DNA of 5,998 nucleotides from Thermoplasmata archaeon (GTDB lineage Archaea > Thermoplasmatota > Thermoplasmata > Thermoplasmatales > Thermoplasmataceae): positions 1 to 5,998 of the forward strand of contig JAKAYH010000161.1 in assembly GCA_021826835.1 (NCBI GenBank), read 5' to 3'. Position 1 is the stretch's first letter. The number at the start of each line of letters is the position of its first letter. The notes beneath the pieces were generated by a model. That model was not told where the DNA came from and made no database searches. It was given only the letters and a program-made list of their open reading frames with translations. This document shows positions 5,503 to 5,998 of the stretch, piece after piece. A program made the position numbers and the translations under genes.

Positions 5503-5655
5503 TCATGACTTGGCTTTATGGCGTTTTCCCATAAAGGTTGATGGTTTGGCATCCATGATGGAGAGGTTGTGTTTCTTGATGTCTTTGCTTTTCCACTTTC
5601 TTGGTATGTCGTGCTGATGACAGTGCGCATACATTAATCTGCACTGTGCATAGTC
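5503..5655 (-). pseudogene. C-terminal HNH tail of a group II intron-encoded reverse transcriptase (truncated)
   Basis: Fifty codons are left: DYAQCRLMYAHCHQHDIPRK, then a basic tail with KKHNLSIMDA and MGKRHKAKS, and TGA at 5503-5505. The DYxxxRLxxxHCHxxD segment matches the last part of the HNH nuclease domain of LtrA-type proteins (pattern D-Y-A-N-L-R-L-L-H-x-H-C-H). In the complete protein this nuclease cuts the second DNA strand during intron insertion, after the reverse-transcriptase and maturase domains. An in-frame TAG (5656-5658) precedes the first matching residue, and the IS630 end follows a few bases later. The stop lies 11 nt before domain V, the normal place for such an ORF. Confidence 0.65.
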
Positions 5656-5665
5656 CTATATTCTA

Positions 5666-5998
5666 TAGTGTTAGACATAACTTTATGAACTATATTTCCA
5701 TAATTTATTATGGGTAGACAACCATCATTAGAGGTCAAGAGGCATCTAACTTCGACTGAATTAAGAAAACTTATAAAGGAAGAGCAGAAGAGAGGTAAGG
5801 TACTGCAGAGGCTCATTTTCATAAATGATCTATATAATGGGAAAAGCGTTCCGGAAGCGTCAAAAGATGTGGGTGTGGTCAAGGCCATCGCCTATGAATG
5901 GTTGAGAAGATGGAATGAATCCGGTTATGAGGGACTCATCCCAAGATTTGCAGGCGGTAAACCTGGAAAACTCTCCAAAGATCAGAAAGAGGAATTGA
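5666..5998 (+). mobile_element. IS630-family insertion sequence, left part, runs off the window
   Basis: The element seems to start at TAGTGTTAGACATAAC (from about 5666), just after TA dinucleotides at 5664-5667, as expected for IS630 insertion at TA. Its transposase starts 44 bp inside. The same TAGTG-x-TTA start ends the older IS630 remnant at 3311. The right end is outside the window. It sits in the intron-encoded protein gene and separates its tail from the missing upstream part. Confidence 0.6.
5710..5998 (+). CDS. IS630-family transposase, N-terminal part (runs off the edge)
   Basis: ATG 5710 opens 96 codons that are still open at the window edge. The product begins MGRQPSLEVKRHLTSTELRK, followed by QRLIFINDLYNGKSVPEASK and IAYEWLRRWNESGYEGLIPR. 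The repeat of short helices with PEAS...WLRRWNESGYEGL is the DNA-binding helix-turn-helix domain (HTH_29/32 type) at the start of IS630 transposases, followed by the usual GL-x-PR-x-GGKPGKL linker. The DDE domain is outside. No ribosome-binding site precedes the ATG. CTATATTT about 20 bp upstream could be a TATA box giving a nearly leaderless mRNA. The visible part has no defect, so the copy may be active. Confidence 0.85.
   Translation, partial: MGRQPSLEVKRHLTSTELRKLIKEEQKRGKVLQRLIFINDLYNGKSVPEASKDVGVVKAIAYEWLRRWNESGYEGLIPRFAGGKPGKLSKDQKEEL

Larger units (their letters stand above)
5420..5665 (-). mobile_element. 3' end of a group II intron (truncated)
   Basis: On the minus strand the order is: C-terminal tail of the intron-encoded protein, an 11-nt gap, domain V, a 3-4 nt linker, domain VI, and a 3' end in ...CTACTCTAT. 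This is exactly the layout of the last part of a bacterial-type group II retroelement. The 5' part (domains I-III and the reverse transcriptase) is not in the window. It should lie beyond the IS630 element that interrupts the protein gene at about 5665. Splicing cannot be judged from this fragment. Confidence 0.75.

Noticed and set aside
2967..5658. In-frame TAG codons interrupt three coding remnants (2967-2969, 3889-3891, 5656-5658), hinting at TAG readthrough or pyrrolysine.
   Set aside because: TAG properly ends the reductoisomerase-like, cyclase and alcohol dehydrogenase genes at their expected C-termini. The interrupted genes are also truncated or frameshifted, so decay explains the stops.
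1..5998. CRISPR arrays, tRNA or rRNA genes.
   Set aside because: No regularly spaced direct repeats, tRNA cloverleaf patterns or rRNA-like conserved segments were seen on either strand.

Overview
The window looks like low-GC archaeal DNA, most likely from the Thermoplasmata (Ferroplasma, Thermoplasma or Cuniculiplasma relatives). The reasons are a Bat-type HTH_10 regulator, archaeal TATA-like boxes instead of -35/-10 promoters, GGTGA/GAGGAG ribosome-binding sites, and archaeal IS630-, IS5- and alcohol dehydrogenase-type proteins. The organism is inferred from these features and not proven.

Left part (1-2655) is a metabolic block. It opens with the last 26 codons of a trans-sulfuration PLP enzyme on the + strand. 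This converges on a minus-strand HTH_10 regulator (103-828). The regulator is divergent, across an 85-bp promoter region, from a two-gene + strand operon: a divergent ketol-acid reductoisomerase-like protein (914-1936) and, 2 bp later, a cyclase/kynurenine-formamidase-fold hydrolase with all its metal ligands (1939-2655). The reductoisomerase-like protein keeps the NAD(P)-binding motif and some metal ligands but lacks the usual catalytic His and Lys. It may therefore do a different reaction, with the cyclase acting on the same unknown substrate series.

Middle part (2656-4227) is a graveyard of decayed and mobile genes: a frameshifted small archaeal gene (2802-3094, -), a stretch with a 42-codon ORF and a GNRA-type hairpin (3095-3310), an IS630 transposase C-terminal half with a frameshift (3311-3728, -), and an IS5-like transposase C-terminal half broken by one amber codon (about 3745-4143, +).

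Right part (4228-5998) holds an intact zinc-dependent alcohol dehydrogenase (-) with its own TATA box and ribosome-binding site. Beyond it is the 3' end of a group II intron on the minus strand: domain VI with a bulged branch-point A, domain V with the AGC triad, and the HNH-type C-terminal tail of the intron-encoded protein. That protein is cut off by a second IS630-family element whose transposase runs off the right edge. This intron end is the most unusual item in the window.
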